In this document: piece after piece, positions 47,538 to 60,620 of the stretch
Layout: each line of letters opens with the position of its first letter
Position numbering within the stretch: position 1 is the first letter of the stretch
Assembly: GCF_034190915.1 (NCBI RefSeq)
Contig: NW_026947484.1
Coordinates: 183,762,982 to 183,826,981, forward strand
Length of the DNA: 64,000 bases
Source: Cavia porcellus
Lineage: Eukaryota > Chordata > Mammalia > Rodentia > Caviidae
Direction: 5' to 3'
The notes under the pieces: generated by a model
What the model saw: only the letters and a program-made list of their open reading frames with translations
What the model was told of the DNA's origin: nothing
Database searches by the model: none
Program-made: the position numbers and the translations under genes

Positions 47538-48669
47538 ATTTAGTTAGCTTTAAATTGGAACATTTTCAAGAGCAAATAACTGAAATCTGTTCCTTAACTC
47601 ATTTAAACAATATGGAAAACATATTATCTTACCAAACAGAAGAGTATTTTGATTTTGGATGCAGAATACCCTCAGATTTGCAGGAGTATTTTAATGATAT
47701 AATCAAAGAGCCAAATTCTTTTCTTTTTGTTGTTTTTATTTTTACTAAAGCTAGGATATCAGCTTCATCCTCTGCTAGCTTCACTTCATGATGGCAAGCT
47801 GGCTACTAAAGTTCCAAGCATCAAATGAAGGCCAGATATTAACTCACAGAAGATAGGAATCATCTTCATGTATGTACAGAAACATTGTTTATAAACCTCT
47901 GTCATTGAAGCAGACTACATGTCACATTTCACAGGACTCCAGTCATGTGCTTTTTTCTAAATCAGATGCCGTAAAAGAAATAGAATGTCTGTATTGATTA
48001 AAGAAATTTGTGTCACTAAATAGTGCTGAGAAGAACCAAGTGCTGGGGGAGAAAATGTTTTCTTTCAAAAAGAGGAAAAATTATGATTATTGATTAGAAA
48101 ATCAACAGCCCTTGTGAAAGTTAGAATTCCCATGCATCCCAGCTTGTCTGGAAAATTCTAGTGATAAAGATTGGATTGTCCCAATATAGTAAATAATAGT
48201 GATCTTTCTGTTTTCAGAAGTGTGCCCATTTGGACAATAAATTATATGGCTACTACAACTAACAGGTGCAGTCAGACTTCTAATGATTAGAGTAGAAGAG
48301 CTGTGATGCAGAGTGATCCATTAGTAAGGTTATCAAAAGCATCTGGGGTGGGAATAAGAAGAAAGACAAAGAATTCTTATGCAGGTGGAGATTTGAAATT
48401 TGGCATCGGTTGATATATGATTTACAGTAAGGACAGTACCTACTTAAATGTGTATGACTGAGAATAACACTACACTAATGGAAACAGTGAAGTCAGAATC
48501 TCAGTTCAGAAGGTAGAAGATTAATTTCAGTTCTGACATGCCTTTATTTCTGTTGAGAAAATTATGGGGAAGTATTTAGAAAGTAGATTGAAGGTTTTCC
48601 ACAGGCTTTGTAATAATTTGATTATCACAGATAACCCAGTTACAATGGCTTGGACTTAGAAGTCCCTTC

Positions 48670-49060
48670 AAGGTCTCAAGTCATTGTAAGTGGGGTTCTT
48701 TGGAGGTGGATGTATTTAGGGGATGTGATGCTGGGATCAAGCATATGATGCTGGGACTGATCCATGGTGAGATGTGGGGATTAAAGACATGAGTGACACC
48801 TTCGCTAAGGGCAGGTAGTCTGGATAAAATATAAGAGACAAAGGGGAACTCACTTGTCACTTGCTTCCTTCTGGCTTCTGCCTGCCCTAAACTGATTCTT
48901 TTCTGCAATGTACTTCTGCTATGCCACCTTGCTTTGGAGCCAGACAACTATGAACTGAAATCCCTACAAACTGTGAGCTACAGTAAACCAACCTTTCCTC
49001 CTTTTACTTTGGGTGTTGGATATTTTTTCTCAATAACAAGAGAAGTAACTAAAGATAACA
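48670..49060 (+). mobile_element. MaLR-type LTR, diverged
   Basis: The plus strand has 'ggtggatgtatttaggggat' near the start and 'gagccagacaactatgaact', 'acaaactgtgagctacagta' and 'aaccaacctttcctcctttt' near the end, the usual MaLR 3' region. Divergence is high. The interval 47540-48670 is featureless. Confidence 0.55.
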
Positions 49061-49515
49061 GTAGAAATAAATCAATAAGATTTCAATTTGCCATCTTAGT
49101 AACAATAATTAGTGTCAGGACATTTTAAGAGTTGAAGGGTCAGTAATAAACTAACCAGTGTAAGTTCTTGATTTTTTGGAACTAATAAAATCAAAGCAAG
49201 CAAAAAAATTCATTTTTTGGTATATTTTGATTGAATGTTACAGAAGAAAAATTTGGTGAGCAGGAAAGATTCTTCCAATGAGGAGACACTTGAGCAAAAA
49301 CAGAAGAAAATAAGCCCTCTAGATGTTCAAGCAAAATGATCTAGTCTGAGGGTCAGCAGGTTACCAGTGAGGTCAGTGTGTCCAGCACCCAGTGAATGCA
49401 GACCACAGAGAAGGGTAGCAAGGTTAGACAAGTAATCAGATGCCAGATGGACAGATTTATGGGTCTTGGTGATTAAAGTTTGCATTGAATGAAGCAGAGC
49501 AAGACGATTTCTCTT

Positions 49516-49722
49516 TTTGGTGGTAGTGTTAGTATTAAACCCTGGGCTCCATGCCTCCTAGGCAAGTGGACTATCCCTGAGCTGCCACTCTAACCCTTTC
49601 ATTAAAATTTTATTTTGAGACAGTGTCTCACTAAATTAGTCAGGCTGCCTTTAAATTTGTGATCTTCTTGCCTCAGCCTTCCAGGTCGCTGGGATCATCA
49701 GTGTGTACCACCACCTGGGGCC
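49516..49722 (-). mobile_element. ID-B1 dimeric SINE
   Basis: The plus strand reads an ID body in reverse ('tattaaaccctgggctccat...ctatccctgagctgccactctaaccc', 49530-49600), then 'ttttgagacagtgtctcact', 'gcctcagccttccaggtcgc' and 'gtgtaccaccacctgggg', a B1 in reverse. This is the same dimer type as 8445-8680. Confidence 0.75.
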
Positions 49723-50587
49723 ATGAGACTTTTAGTGACCATGAGTGGAGAATAGATTATTGGGAGGCAAAGACTATATACTTTGAAACAGAGATTTGCT
49801 ACTGGAGATGCTAATGGATGGTAAGATTCAGCATGCATTTTGTTGTACAATCAAAAAACATTTGCTAATGGATTTGATGTAGGGTATAAAACAAGGGAAG
49901 AGTTAACGACAACAACAAACAACCAACCCCAAGATTTTGCCAGCACATAGGAAGCTTCTTGGAAATGCCTATTTCTGGTGGATAAGAAGCAATATATTCA
50001 ATGTCAGATTGTGAAGTTTTAGATGCTCAGATACTTACTGGAGTGAAGATGTTCACAAGGAAATTTACTAGATGGAATCTGAAATTTGTTAGAAAAGTTG
50101 AGACTTAAGGTATAGACTCTAAGTTCATGAACAGGCAAATGGCTTTGCAAATCATGGGCCTGGCTGAGATTCCATGGAGAATAAGTATAGATTAAAAATA
50201 AAAATAAAAGTTCTAAGAATTAAGAACCTTGAGGTATTTCAAGATCAAAAGTTAAAAAGATGATTTTACAAGGCAGGAAAATTAACACAAAATTTTCCTG
50301 AGTCAGTAATGTAGTGATAAGTGTTTAATGAATAGCTCTTTAAAATTAAGATCATTTATTTGCAGTGGTTGCTATTTTTTGATGTGACTATTTTTACCAT
50401 TCCAATTTTAAGCTACTACTTATTTAATAATAGACTTGAAATTTTCAAAGAAATAATAGTTGACTTTTGCAAAGTGGGCTCCAGTGTACTAGGAAGATGG
50501 CCTGGTAAATGATGTCAAATTGTACTGATAGAATGAACAAGAAAAAGATTTTATAGTGACAATTGGATTGGTAAAAAGAAAATCAAT

Positions 50588-50692
50588 CGATGAACTTGAT
50601 CTATATATAGATAAGTAGATTAATCTACTATATATAGATGAAGTAATCAAGTAGATTAATCTACTTGATCTATATGTAGAATATAACAAATG
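50588..50692 (+). repeat. Palindrome-rich AT tract
   Basis: It contains a perfect 24-bp palindrome at 50646-50669 centred on GATTAATC, and an earlier near-perfect one centred at about 50612 with ctatatatag arms. The motif gtagattaatctac appears in both. The flanks 49730-50580 and 50700-51390 are featureless. Confidence 0.85.
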
Positions 50693-51394
50693 AAAAAGGT
50701 GCTCTAAAGGGTGTTTTTGTGAAGCGAGCTATGCTGTTTAGTGAAGATGGTCAAATTTTTCACTGAGAAACAAGTATTTGAGGAGTGAAACATTAACCAC
50801 ACAAAGAATAAGAGAATTTTATAGAAAATAAAATGCCCTTATCAGGAGTGAGTTCGGTAGCTTCAGGAGAAGAAGAAAGACCCGTGTGACGTAAGTCTAG
50901 TGAGCAGGGTGTGAAATGGCTGGAAATGAGCTAAGAGATGGAAACAAGATGCTGTACTTCTTGTAGGTCACCAGACAGTCTCTATTCATCATAAATTAAG
51001 TGGAATTACATAAAAGAGCTTCAAACAGAAGAGTCTCATAATCTGATTGAGATTTTACTCAAGATTGCTGGTTATTTGGTAGAGAATGCATTCAAGAGTA
51101 GAGGGAAAATAAGGAAGTTTGGTGACCCAGCGAGATAATTATTTTAGGTATCCAGACAAGAGATGAGTGGATGCAAGGGAGAAAGGAGAAGAGGCTAATT
51201 TAAAAGTTGACAGTATTTGCTGAGTGTAGTATAGGAACAAGAAGGAAGATAAAGGTAAATAATATTTAGATTTGTGACTTGAAGACAGGTAGATGGCTGT
51301 ACCATTTACTGAATCAGGACAGGTGAAAGGAGAAAGCACATTTCAATGTTTTGTATATTAAATGGATTTAAATATAATGAGGCCAAATCAGCAT

Positions 51395-51800
51395 TAGTCA
51401 GGCTTCTCAATGTTGAGAACAATTACCTGACATCCACAATTTAAAGAAGGAGTGATTAAGGCTTACAGTTTCAGAGGACTGAGTCCATGGCTGCTGTCTT
51501 TAATTCAGTAACATGATTGAAGGGCTGATAAAGCAAAGATACTTCTTAGTTCTTGGTGATCAGGACACAGAGCAAGGAAACAGTGCCACAGACAAAAGGG
51601 CAAGAGACCAGATACAGACCCCAAGTCACTCCTCCAGCAGCCTCCAGCAGATACACTAAGAAATGAGCTTAATTAATTCCCTACGTGGCTCTCAGGTCAA
51701 TCAGATTGACAAAACTAAGCTTAATGATTGCACCCACAAAGATTTGGACTATATCTATGTACTGGGGAATTGTTGGCACATATATCATGTTTAATCATGG
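51395..51800. mobile_element. Diverged interspersed repeat, family uncertain
   Basis: The segment 'ggcttacagtttcagaggac' then 'gagtccatggctgctg' resembles the segment at 60270-60300, and the right part resembles 60420-60530. It shares its layout with 54150-54530 and 60190-60530. From 51800 to 53460 only an L2-like patch (52780-52910) was noticed. Confidence 0.4.
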
Positions 51801-52779
51801 GAGTTGATGAGATTACTTAGGGAAAAAGTTTAGAAAGACAGTAAGATGTAGAATGGGAAAGGAGAAAAGACTACATAGAAAGGAGAAATATTAATATAGT
51901 GTGGCATTTTAGTTGCCAAGAAAGAAGAGTATTCCATGAATGAATAGTGCATGTTGAAGGTCCATTGAGACCAGAAAATGTAGAGATCTATTGGAGACGC
52001 TAAAGAGGCTGGTTTTGTAGTAACAGCTGGAGTGAGAAGTAAACAGAATTGAAGAGTGAACAACTGGGAGAAAAGTGTATTGCTAGTGAGTCGAAAGGAA
52101 TTTGGTGAGGAATGGTAACAATGAAATGGGGAATGGCCAAAGAGAGTATCAGAAAATATTGTTTAAGGTGGGCAATGATGGACAGTGTTTGTATCTTTAA
52201 TGGGAAACATTCAATAGAGAAGGAAAAACTTACGATGAGGGAAGGGGACAATAATCAGAAAAATACCCTGAAAAAGTGAATGACAAATTGAGACGCAAAT
52301 ACACACAAAAAAGTTCCCTTAGCTGAGTGCTGTAGGGAGAAATCTTCCCCAGGGCATCTGAGGGGCAGGAGAAGGTGAGTTCAAAATCAGGAAGGTTTAT
52401 TGGTTTGGTGATAGATCAAGGATTTCCTATGCTACAATTTATAATTTATTTGTGAAGTATGAAGCAAAATCATCATCATAAAATGGTTGACTGGTATGAA
52501 ATGCAAAAAAATGAATACATGAGAAGAAAATAGAAAAGTAAACTTTTCAGATAAATGTAGCAGCATTATAGTGTGTTAGTCAGTGTCTATTATGAGCTGA
52601 TGATCAGAGTGTTCATGATTTAAAATGACACTAATGACATCAATTTTCCCAGTTGTGTGATTTTTCTCAGTAATTTTCATTACAGTATGATTAGAAATTT
52701 AAATTATATCCTGAAAGTACACATCAAAATAAATTTTATAATGCTTAAATAGGTAAACATTATCAATTTTTATCTTACT

Positions 52780-52910
52780 AGCTCTTACTGAGCACCTGCT
52801 ATTTAGACACTAAATATTCTAAAGCATTAAAGATTCAAAAGAGAAATCATACTCCCTGCTGTGAGAAACTCACAATAGAGCACCCTGAAGATATTTTCAG
52901 AATAACTATA
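52780..52910 (+). repeat. L2-type LINE fragment
   Basis: 'tactgagcacctgctattta' and 'actccctgctgtgagaaact' follow the L2 3' pattern with heavy divergence. Confidence 0.45.
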
Positions 52911-53459
52911 ATCTCCTTCTATCAACATTTGAGAGCATGTGGCAAAACTCACGTAAACATAGGTTTAAGTTGCATATGTGAGTTTGAAGAATTCATAACA
53001 AGCCCATGGCATTTATTTTCATTGTCATCTAACACAGCAGCATTATCTGATATTTTATCAATCAATGCAAGCTAGAATTTCTGATGTTCCACTCCCTTTC
53101 TACACATTAATATTGGATATATGCATCTAAAATGATTGTCAAGACAGTCTGATATCTGGTATCTTTCAAAAGTGAAATGCATGTGTCTTACAAATTTTAC
53201 TTAACATATGAAAGATATAACAGTATAATATATGAAACATACTTTGCCAATGACTCATTATCTCATTCAAAAATCATACACATGGAAAGTAGATGCCAGG
53301 ATTACCAGTTTTTCCAGATGAAATTGAGTCTAAACAGATAAATAGCTGGAGACCATGGCTTGTACCTGATGAAACTTAGGAGGTTTTTGAAATCAAATCT
53401 GTTTTTAAGAGATGCTTCTATAATTCTATTTTTGGAATTATTTTAAGTATTCTAATTTT

Positions 53460-53880
53460 TAAAAATTAATTTTATTGGTGCATTTTAGATATGCATAATG
53501 ATCACATTCATCATAGGGAATTTGTACCTGTACACAATATATCTTGATTCTTCTTTTTGTCCAAATCCCCTCCTTTCTCTTTAATCCTCTTCCCCTATTT
53601 TTTTGGAAAATTTGTTTCCATTTTTCCTTCTATTCTCTATTTTTTTCTTTTCCCTTCCTTCTTTTTGCCCTCCTCCTTCCTTGTTCTCCTTTCCATTTGA
53701 ACATTTTCTTTCTATATCTCAGTATTTCTATATCTATATTTTGGTCCTTATTTACCCTTTTGGTTTCTCACACCAGAGAAACAATGCAATTAAATATTCT
53801 AATGTTATTACATGTACTAACATTCCACTATCACTGTCATCCCATACCAAGATAGGCAGAGCATTTTTGCACATCTGAAA
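53460..53880 (-). mobile_element. L1 3' UTR fragment, older subfamily
   Basis: The segment from 'tgttctcctttccatttgaa' to 'attctaatgttattacatgt' aligns with 58545-58675, which is joined to an L1 ORF2 end. The strongly pyrimidine-rich plus strand produces two overlapping open frames that are not coding. Confidence 0.6.
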
Positions 53881-54149
53881 ATTGTGAAGTCTTTGGATAT
53901 ATCTATTATGAAAAAAATTGCCATATTACCTCCAAATACATTTTTATTTTCTGTTTATCCTCATCAGATTGAATTTACTGTGCACTCTCCCTTAGAATTT
54001 CTGAGGTAAGCATCATGCTTTATTTCTCCATTTCCTGGTTCAGTGTCTGGAAGAGAGTTGGACTCTGTTTATCTGAACCAAAGTTTAGATACAATGTCCT
54101 GAGCAGTTTGTTGACACTGAAGTGAGAATATGGGGTCATGACTCTAGCT

Positions 54150-54530
54150 TGGTTGTCTTGGATACTTTTCTCTTGTTGCGGAGACAAAATACTTGATGCC
54201 CAAAATGAAAGAAGGAAAGGTTTATTTAACTCACAGTTCATGAAGGTTTTAGTATATGTGCAGCTGGCTCCAAGACAGGATCGCATGGCTACGGGGCAGC
54301 CATTCATGGCAGCTGAAAGCAATAAGAGCTAAAAGGGCAAAAAAAGAAAATGTTCACCTCCTTTTCTTCCGTATATGGTATGCTGCCTACCTCCCCAGGG
54401 TGGGGATAGCACTCACACGGGCAATCCCAATGCTAGACAAGAAGCCAATCTAGAAGTACTAGACTGAGCCACCTCCATGACGGCATGAGGCTTTGGGAGA
54501 CACAAACCATAGTTTGGAGTTTTCATTCAC
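54150..54530. mobile_element. Diverged interspersed repeat, family uncertain
   Basis: The left edge 'ttgtcttggatacttttctc' then 'ggaaaggtttatttaactca' and 'cagttcatgaaggttttagt' matches the pattern at 60190-60290. It is an old dispersed element (LTR or DNA transposon); I cannot name it. The interval 54530-56518 shows no recognisable feature. Confidence 0.45.
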
Positions 54531-56530
54531 AAATATTCAATATTCAAATCAGGCTTTGCTGAGAAGCAATGCTCAGGAAAAGACTATGTCTTTCACTTTG
54601 ATCTATAATAGATGCTTGCGCATACAAGAACTTGCACTTATTTTTTCCTTTTAGGCTTAATATATAAGTTTTAAATGAGAAAATATCTATGTGTATTGTA
54701 AAATAGCCCAGAAGTCTGCTCATTATAAAGAAAATGTTGAATATTATTAATAATTATTAATGTCAGAGTATTAATACTATAGTAACACTATAGTACTGTT
54801 AGTCATTACTACTGTAATCATTTTACATGATCTCTTTGAAATCAAGACTTGTGTCTTATAAATCTATATACCCTTGATAATATATTTAAGTCCAAAATAG
54901 GCAGTGAATCAAACAAGAATCTTAAAATGTGATATCATTTTTCTAACTGCTTGATGTGGTTTTTCTAGCCTTTTATGGAAATCACAGAGAAAATTCTGCA
55001 AAACTGTGGTTAATTAATAACAAGGTACGTATTTAAATCACACACATTTAAATCAATTGATTCTTCATACAACTGCTGGTAAATGACAGTACACATAGTC
55101 ATTCTCAATATAAACTAATTTGAAAAGGTAATTTTCTAATTAATAAATATACACCAATATTAGTGTGATTTTGAGATAAAGTAATTAAGATAGCTGTTGA
55201 CAACTTCAGAAAAAAAGAAAAGAAAGAATTTTGTTAGTGGCAAGACCTAATAAAAAAATCTGATGGACTCAAGTAGAAAAGCTGACATGCACAATTCCCC
55301 ATAGAAGACCAATTTGTTACTGATGATGAAATTCAGAAATAACCAGAATAGGAGTTGTGAAATTCATAGCGAATGCCTGTAGGGTAAAATTAATTTCTTT
55401 ATATCACAGTTTAAAGGCAAACAAAAGGAAATTGCTTATGCCAGATGGGATAGGAAAGGCATTGTGAATAAAAATGAGCATCTCTTTTCTGCTTACAAAT
55501 ATTTGAATTAAGATGGTACGAGCATGTCTGGTTAATAGAAAAACAGTATTGATGGTCGCAACACTTTTAGAGATTTTCTCATTCTTTCTAAATGGACTTC
55601 ATCAACACAACAAAGTACTTTAAGCCATATATTAAGCATGACACTACCACAGCATAGTTTATTCTCCTTGAATTACTGTTTAGGGCCAAACACAAAAAAG
55701 ACAAGGGATAGGCACTTGGTCTGTAGTCAGAGAACCGGCTGTGTAATTTGTCTTCAGGCTCTGCCACTGGCAAAAGGAGACTAAGCAGGTCACCATGTCC
55801 CTGAGCGACAGTGTCTTCCTTAGTAAAATAAAAACAGATACAGCGTGCCTTTATCCTCCAAATTCTATGAGGATTTAATAAAGTAATGATATTGGCTATT
55901 TCTTGTAAACCATAAAGTATATGCATGTAAACTTTTGATTTTGGGTTTTTTTTTTTTTCTGGAAATTATCTCTAATTTTCTGCCTTATTTTATCTGATCT
56001 GTTGGTTCACAGCTGCTGGCCAGCTTCCTATGATCTCATGCATTTTTATGCATAACAATTCAAACCTAATCATGGAGGATGCAGTTGAGGGTGATCTCTC
56101 TTTTCTCTAAGGACTTTATTTAGCACTTACGATGCTCTATTTACTTTATGTCCATATGCCCTATCCACTTGGCTGTAACATAAACTCTTGTAGAATAACG
56201 CTGATTCTAACAGTACTACTACTAATAGCTAACATTTGTTTATTATATGCCAGGTCCTGTGCATAGCATTTTAAATTGACTGTCACATTCTAGAAATAGA
56301 AAATACATCATATTTTTCAGTAAAGGTCATATCATGTAACTGTTATATTAACATTTTACACTAACATCTACCACTAAATAAAATAAGAGAATAAAAGATA
56401 TAGAAATTCAAATTTGTATAGTGTAAACATTTGTCCTACTATTTAATTCAGTGAACTTACGTATAGTGTAAGAGTGAGACCGGAGAGGTTAATCAGTTCT
56501 TTCCCCAAGTTAAATTAATTGTTAAATATT

Positions 56531-56918
56531 GGTGGCAGCCCTGCCAGCTGGGGAAAATCAGGAAGAAAGGTACACAACCACCCGTGTGCCAGCGGCAGCC
56601 CCGCAGGTCAGGGAGAACTAGGAAGGAGGCCAAGCACACTCCCAGGACAGCTGGCATACTGGGTGGGAGAGAAGGAACCCCACCCTCCTTAAGCAACCCG
56701 CTAATTCAGAGGAACACAGATTGAGAGGATAACAGCTGAAGTAAAGAAACAACATAACGCTTGTATTGTTTGATTGACTTTGCCAGCCTAAATCCGAAAG
56801 TCTGAACAACTACTTAGAGGATAAGCATATACAATATAGCAACTGCTGTGGATTTCCTTCTGTCTTACCAGTGTTTTGTTTTGTTTTATTATTCTGTTTT
56901 ATTCCCTTTAAAATAAAA
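56531..56918 (+). mobile_element. Short non-autonomous element with L1 3' tail
   Basis: A 388-bp insertion flanked by AATTGTTAAATATT (56517-56530) and AATTCTTAAATATT (56919-56932). It begins with two related units of about 60 bp ('gcagccctgccagctgggg' and 'gcagccccgcaggtcaggga'). It continues with about 120 bp of unique sequence, then one unit of the L1 3' UTR repeat ('gaacaactacttagaggata', 'tagcaactgctgtggatttc') and the tail 'ccctttaaaataaaaaa'. It has no coding capacity. Confidence 0.75.
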
Positions 56919-58254
56919 AATTCTTAAATATTTCACGTAGAGTGAGCCTCTAGCTATGAAAAATATTGTGTAAAGACAGATATTAGTGGAAGAAAATAGA
57001 GGGTAAATGCAGACTAAAGAAAGTTTTGATGTTGGAGGAAAAAGCATTGTATCATACTTATTAAGCAAGGGTGAAATGTCTCTGATATAAAACCCTCCAG
57101 GCATTTTTGAGGATAACTTGAACCTATGCAGTTTTTGCCACATATGAAGTGAGAAAAAGACAGACTGAAGATGCAGTGGAGAAAGGGCCTCTAAAAGTAG
57201 AGATGGTAGTGAGAGGGACCTGCTAAACTGTTAGTAGGATGGGAGAGTGGAAAGTAAATGAGCACCAACCCTATTACCACTGTGGCCGGAATCTCTTTAC
57301 TCACTGGCATAGAATCTGCTGACGGATCTTTGCTGTACTTGGCCAGTGCTAGAAGATGAAGTTCAGTCACTGTGTACAGGTGTGGCCATATAGATTGTTG
57401 GTTTGAGCAGAAAGAGAAATAGGTGCAGTGGTGAATTATAGGATAGAATAGAAAAGTAAATGAATTAGGAAAATGTTGTATTGGTTTATTAAACAATGGT
57501 AAAAATCGGTTACGCACTTGTGATTCACTGTATGATATAACACATTATCAACATTGTACTTTTATCATAATATGTTTATCTGTTTAAGTGCAGAGGAAGT
57601 ATGTAGAGGGGTAACATTTTTCAGAAAAGATGAAGGGAAAGGAGGTGAGGGCATATGGGAAGGCATTATTTTGGTGCAAAGCTGTGGAATAATATCTAAG
57701 TATTAAGAAGAACATGAGAATGTGGGTTGGAGTGTGAACTCTGCACAATGGTAAAGTCAAATTAATGCAGTGTAAATTCTGGAGTAGTCAGATGATCCTG
57801 AAGTGGAGAGTACAAAGACTTTGCCAACAGTCTTTCCTTGAATAGGACACTAGAAATAATAATAAAAAAAAATCCAACAACTACTGGAGTTTATCTTTCA
57901 AAAATTGATAGTGACAAACTATAGGGTGTGATCAATGACAGTGAATGGCTAAGGTTGGGTAGATGAAAAATGTTTATTCTTATGACTATGATTCTTGTGC
58001 TCCAACACTTCTGCCCAGAAATAAATTTTGGTGAGTCATAAAACAACATTTTAACCAACTGTCTGTTTGGAATCTGGAGGAAACACTTCACAGTAGTTAC
58101 CAAAGTACAAATTAACTCTTTACACCAATCTTATCGACCATCAGTGCTGGTGTGTCTGTCCACTGGCATAGAAGCTAGATTATCACACAAATCTTCAGGT
58201 CTGATTCTCTGCTCTGTACTAATGGTTGCTATTTAGTCAATGTGTATAGGTATG

Positions 58255-59430
58255 ATTGTATCAGTTTGTTTTAAACAAAACAAAACAATAAAGACTAAAA
58301 ACATTGGGACAAGATTTCAAATCAACATAATAGGAGATTAGAAATGGTTATTATGTTGTATATTGTTATCTTCAAAGTAGTTGCTCAGATTGTAAGATAC
58401 AGGTATGAAACTATGATCAAACAATGAAAGCACAAACCATTCTTTTGATGAACTAACAGAGATTAGCGATATGATTATCTGTCATATATAATATTGTACA
58501 TTATAGATAAATATATATAATTTTTCCCTTTTTTCTTTTCTCCTTCCCCCCATCCCAGTTGTTCTTTCCTTTTGAACAATTTCCTTCCCTTTCACAAATC
58601 TACTGAACGTTTTGGTAATGTTCACTCTTTCAGTTTCTTACACTAAGGAGATAATACAATGTTTTATACATGTGAGTTTGAGTTATTTCACTTATTAGTA
58701 TGGTCTCAAGTCTTATCCATTAAAGCCTCAAGTTGATCCTTTTTTATAGCTGAGAAATATTCCACTGAATGAGAATACCATACCATCTTTTTTATCCATT
58801 CAGTGGTTGATGGACATTTGTGTTTGTGTTGTTTCCAAGATTTGGCTACTACAAAGTGTGCTGCTCTAAACATGGGTGCACATTGATTGCTTGGTATGAT
58901 GTTTTCAACTCTTCTGGGAAAATACCCAGAAGAAGAATAGCTGGATGAAATGGGACTTCCAATTCTATTTTTGAGGAATCTCCACACTGATTCCCACAAT
59001 ATTTGTACCAATCTACTCTCCCATCAACAGTGAAGAAAGATTTCCTTTCTCCCACAGCCTCACCAGCATTTGTTATTAGTTGATTTCTTGACAATAGCCT
59101 TTCTTTCTGGAGTAAGATGGAATCTGAGTGTTGTTTTAAGTTGCATCTCTTGGATGACCAGTGATGTTGAGTGGTTTTTCATATATTTATTTGTCATTTG
59201 TATTTATTCATCCTAGAAGCATCATCTCTGATGTCCATTTTTGGATTGGGCCTTTAAATTTGAAGGGTCTGATTGTTTTTCAATTCTTTGTATGTTTTAG
59301 ATAGAAGCCTTTTGTCTGAGGGACAGTTGGCTAAAATATTTTTTCCCATTCTGTGGGCTCTGTTGGTGATTTCTTTTGATGTACAAAAACTTTCTAATAA
59401 GATGAGATCCCAGTTGTTTATTCTTTGAAG
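58255..59430 (-). mobile_element. 5'-truncated L1: ORF2 end and 3' UTR
   Basis: On the minus strand it covers the C-terminal part of ORF2 (ending about 58710) and a 3' UTR with one copy of the 150-bp repeat unit (around 58340-58400). Open frames at 58706-59094 show the L1 ORF2 end (KIELEVPFHPAI, then FSAIKKDQ) but in two different frames, so it is disabled. The interval 56933-58255 contains no gene; 59430-60190 is featureless. Confidence 0.82.
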
Positions 59431-60189
59431 TACTACATATCAGTTTTTAAAGTAAAGAAATAATGACATACACCTTGATAAATTATTGATATCTCAAAGT
59501 CTCTTCATTCCCATCAATTTAGCCAACCAAAGTCTCCCAGTGGGGCCATTTTTGGACTTTTCCAAGATACAAATAAGGCTTAAACTCTGGCCTTAAGACA
59601 GTTTCTAAGACATAAGATATTAATCCTAATATTTTTGCTCATGTGCTGTCTGCTCTGACTGAAAAATCAATTTTTTCAACAACCCAAATAGAAGCTCCTC
59701 ATCGTTTGGCCTCTTCATTACCACTGTCACTGACTATAGTTCTTTGCCCCTTTCTTTTCAGCTCAGTTCTCCCACTCATATTTTAAATCCTACCATGCTA
59801 CCTCTTTGTACCTGGGAAATAAAAAGTCTGCACAGTGGGATAAAGGGTCTGTGCCAGAAGGCTGAAGGGTCTGCACTGGAGCCAGGAAGTGACCCTCAAA
59901 GGACCAGAGCTCCTCCAGAGAGAATCACAGTCGTCCTCAGGGACGGCGAAGACTGGAGCTCCTCCAAGGATGTGAGAAGCTGAGTTCATATCAGGAAAAC
60001 CAGTGTGACAGCTTCTTCTCCAGGAGGATCAACAGCACACCAGTTCTCCTTTTGTGTCTTGGCAGCAGTCTCAGCTGGGCTTTCCACACCGAAAGCTACA
60101 CTGTTTCAGTTTATCTGTGTGTTACAAGTTGACCTTATTAATCCACCACACTTACAGTCACAGAATTGACCCCGTCACTGGTGCCAGTG

Positions 60190-60530
60190 TTTTGTGTGGG
60201 TCACTTCCCTGTCACTGGGATAAAATATCCAATATCTGAAACTTAAATGAGGACAGATTTATTTTGGATCACAGTTTCAGCAGGTTCAGTCCTTGGTGGG
60301 CTGTCCTCAAGGCAGAGACATCATAGTGGCAAGCCTGGCAGAGGAAAGTCACTTGTGTAATGCTGGCCGAGAATCAGAGAGCAGAGAGAGGAGCCAGGGG
60401 GAACACATCTGGTCACGCTCCCAGGGAACTGCCCCTTTTGTCTAGGCCTCACCTCCTAACAGCATATTCAGCTATGAACTTACCAACGGACTGTTCCACT
60501 GAGACCCAATCACTTTCAAAATTCCCATCT
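60190..60530. mobile_element. Diverged interspersed repeat, family uncertain
   Basis: 'ttccctgtcactgggataaa', 'ggacagatttattttggatc' and 'acagtttcagcaggttcagt', then 'ctaggcctcacctcctaaca' near the end, give the same order as 51395-51800 and 54150-54530. This is the best preserved of the three. Confidence 0.5.
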
Positions 60531-60531
60531 C

Positions 60532-60620
60532 AGGGCTGGGGATTTAGCTCAGCGACATAAGCACCTGCCTTGCAAGTGCACAGTCATGAATTTGATTCCC
60601 TGGTAGAAAAAAAAAAAATC
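60532..60620 (+). mobile_element. ID-type SINE
   Basis: 'gggctggggatttagctcag', 'cgacataagcacctgccttg' and 'gaatttgattccctggta', then an A-run, beside the repeat ending at 60530. The interval 60625-62262 has only AT-rich sequence and a short tcta microsatellite. Confidence 0.9.

Noticed and set aside
58706..59094. Two overlapping frames of about 100 and 81 codons as a gene
   Set aside because: Both are pieces of the L1 ORF2 C-terminal end separated by a frameshift.
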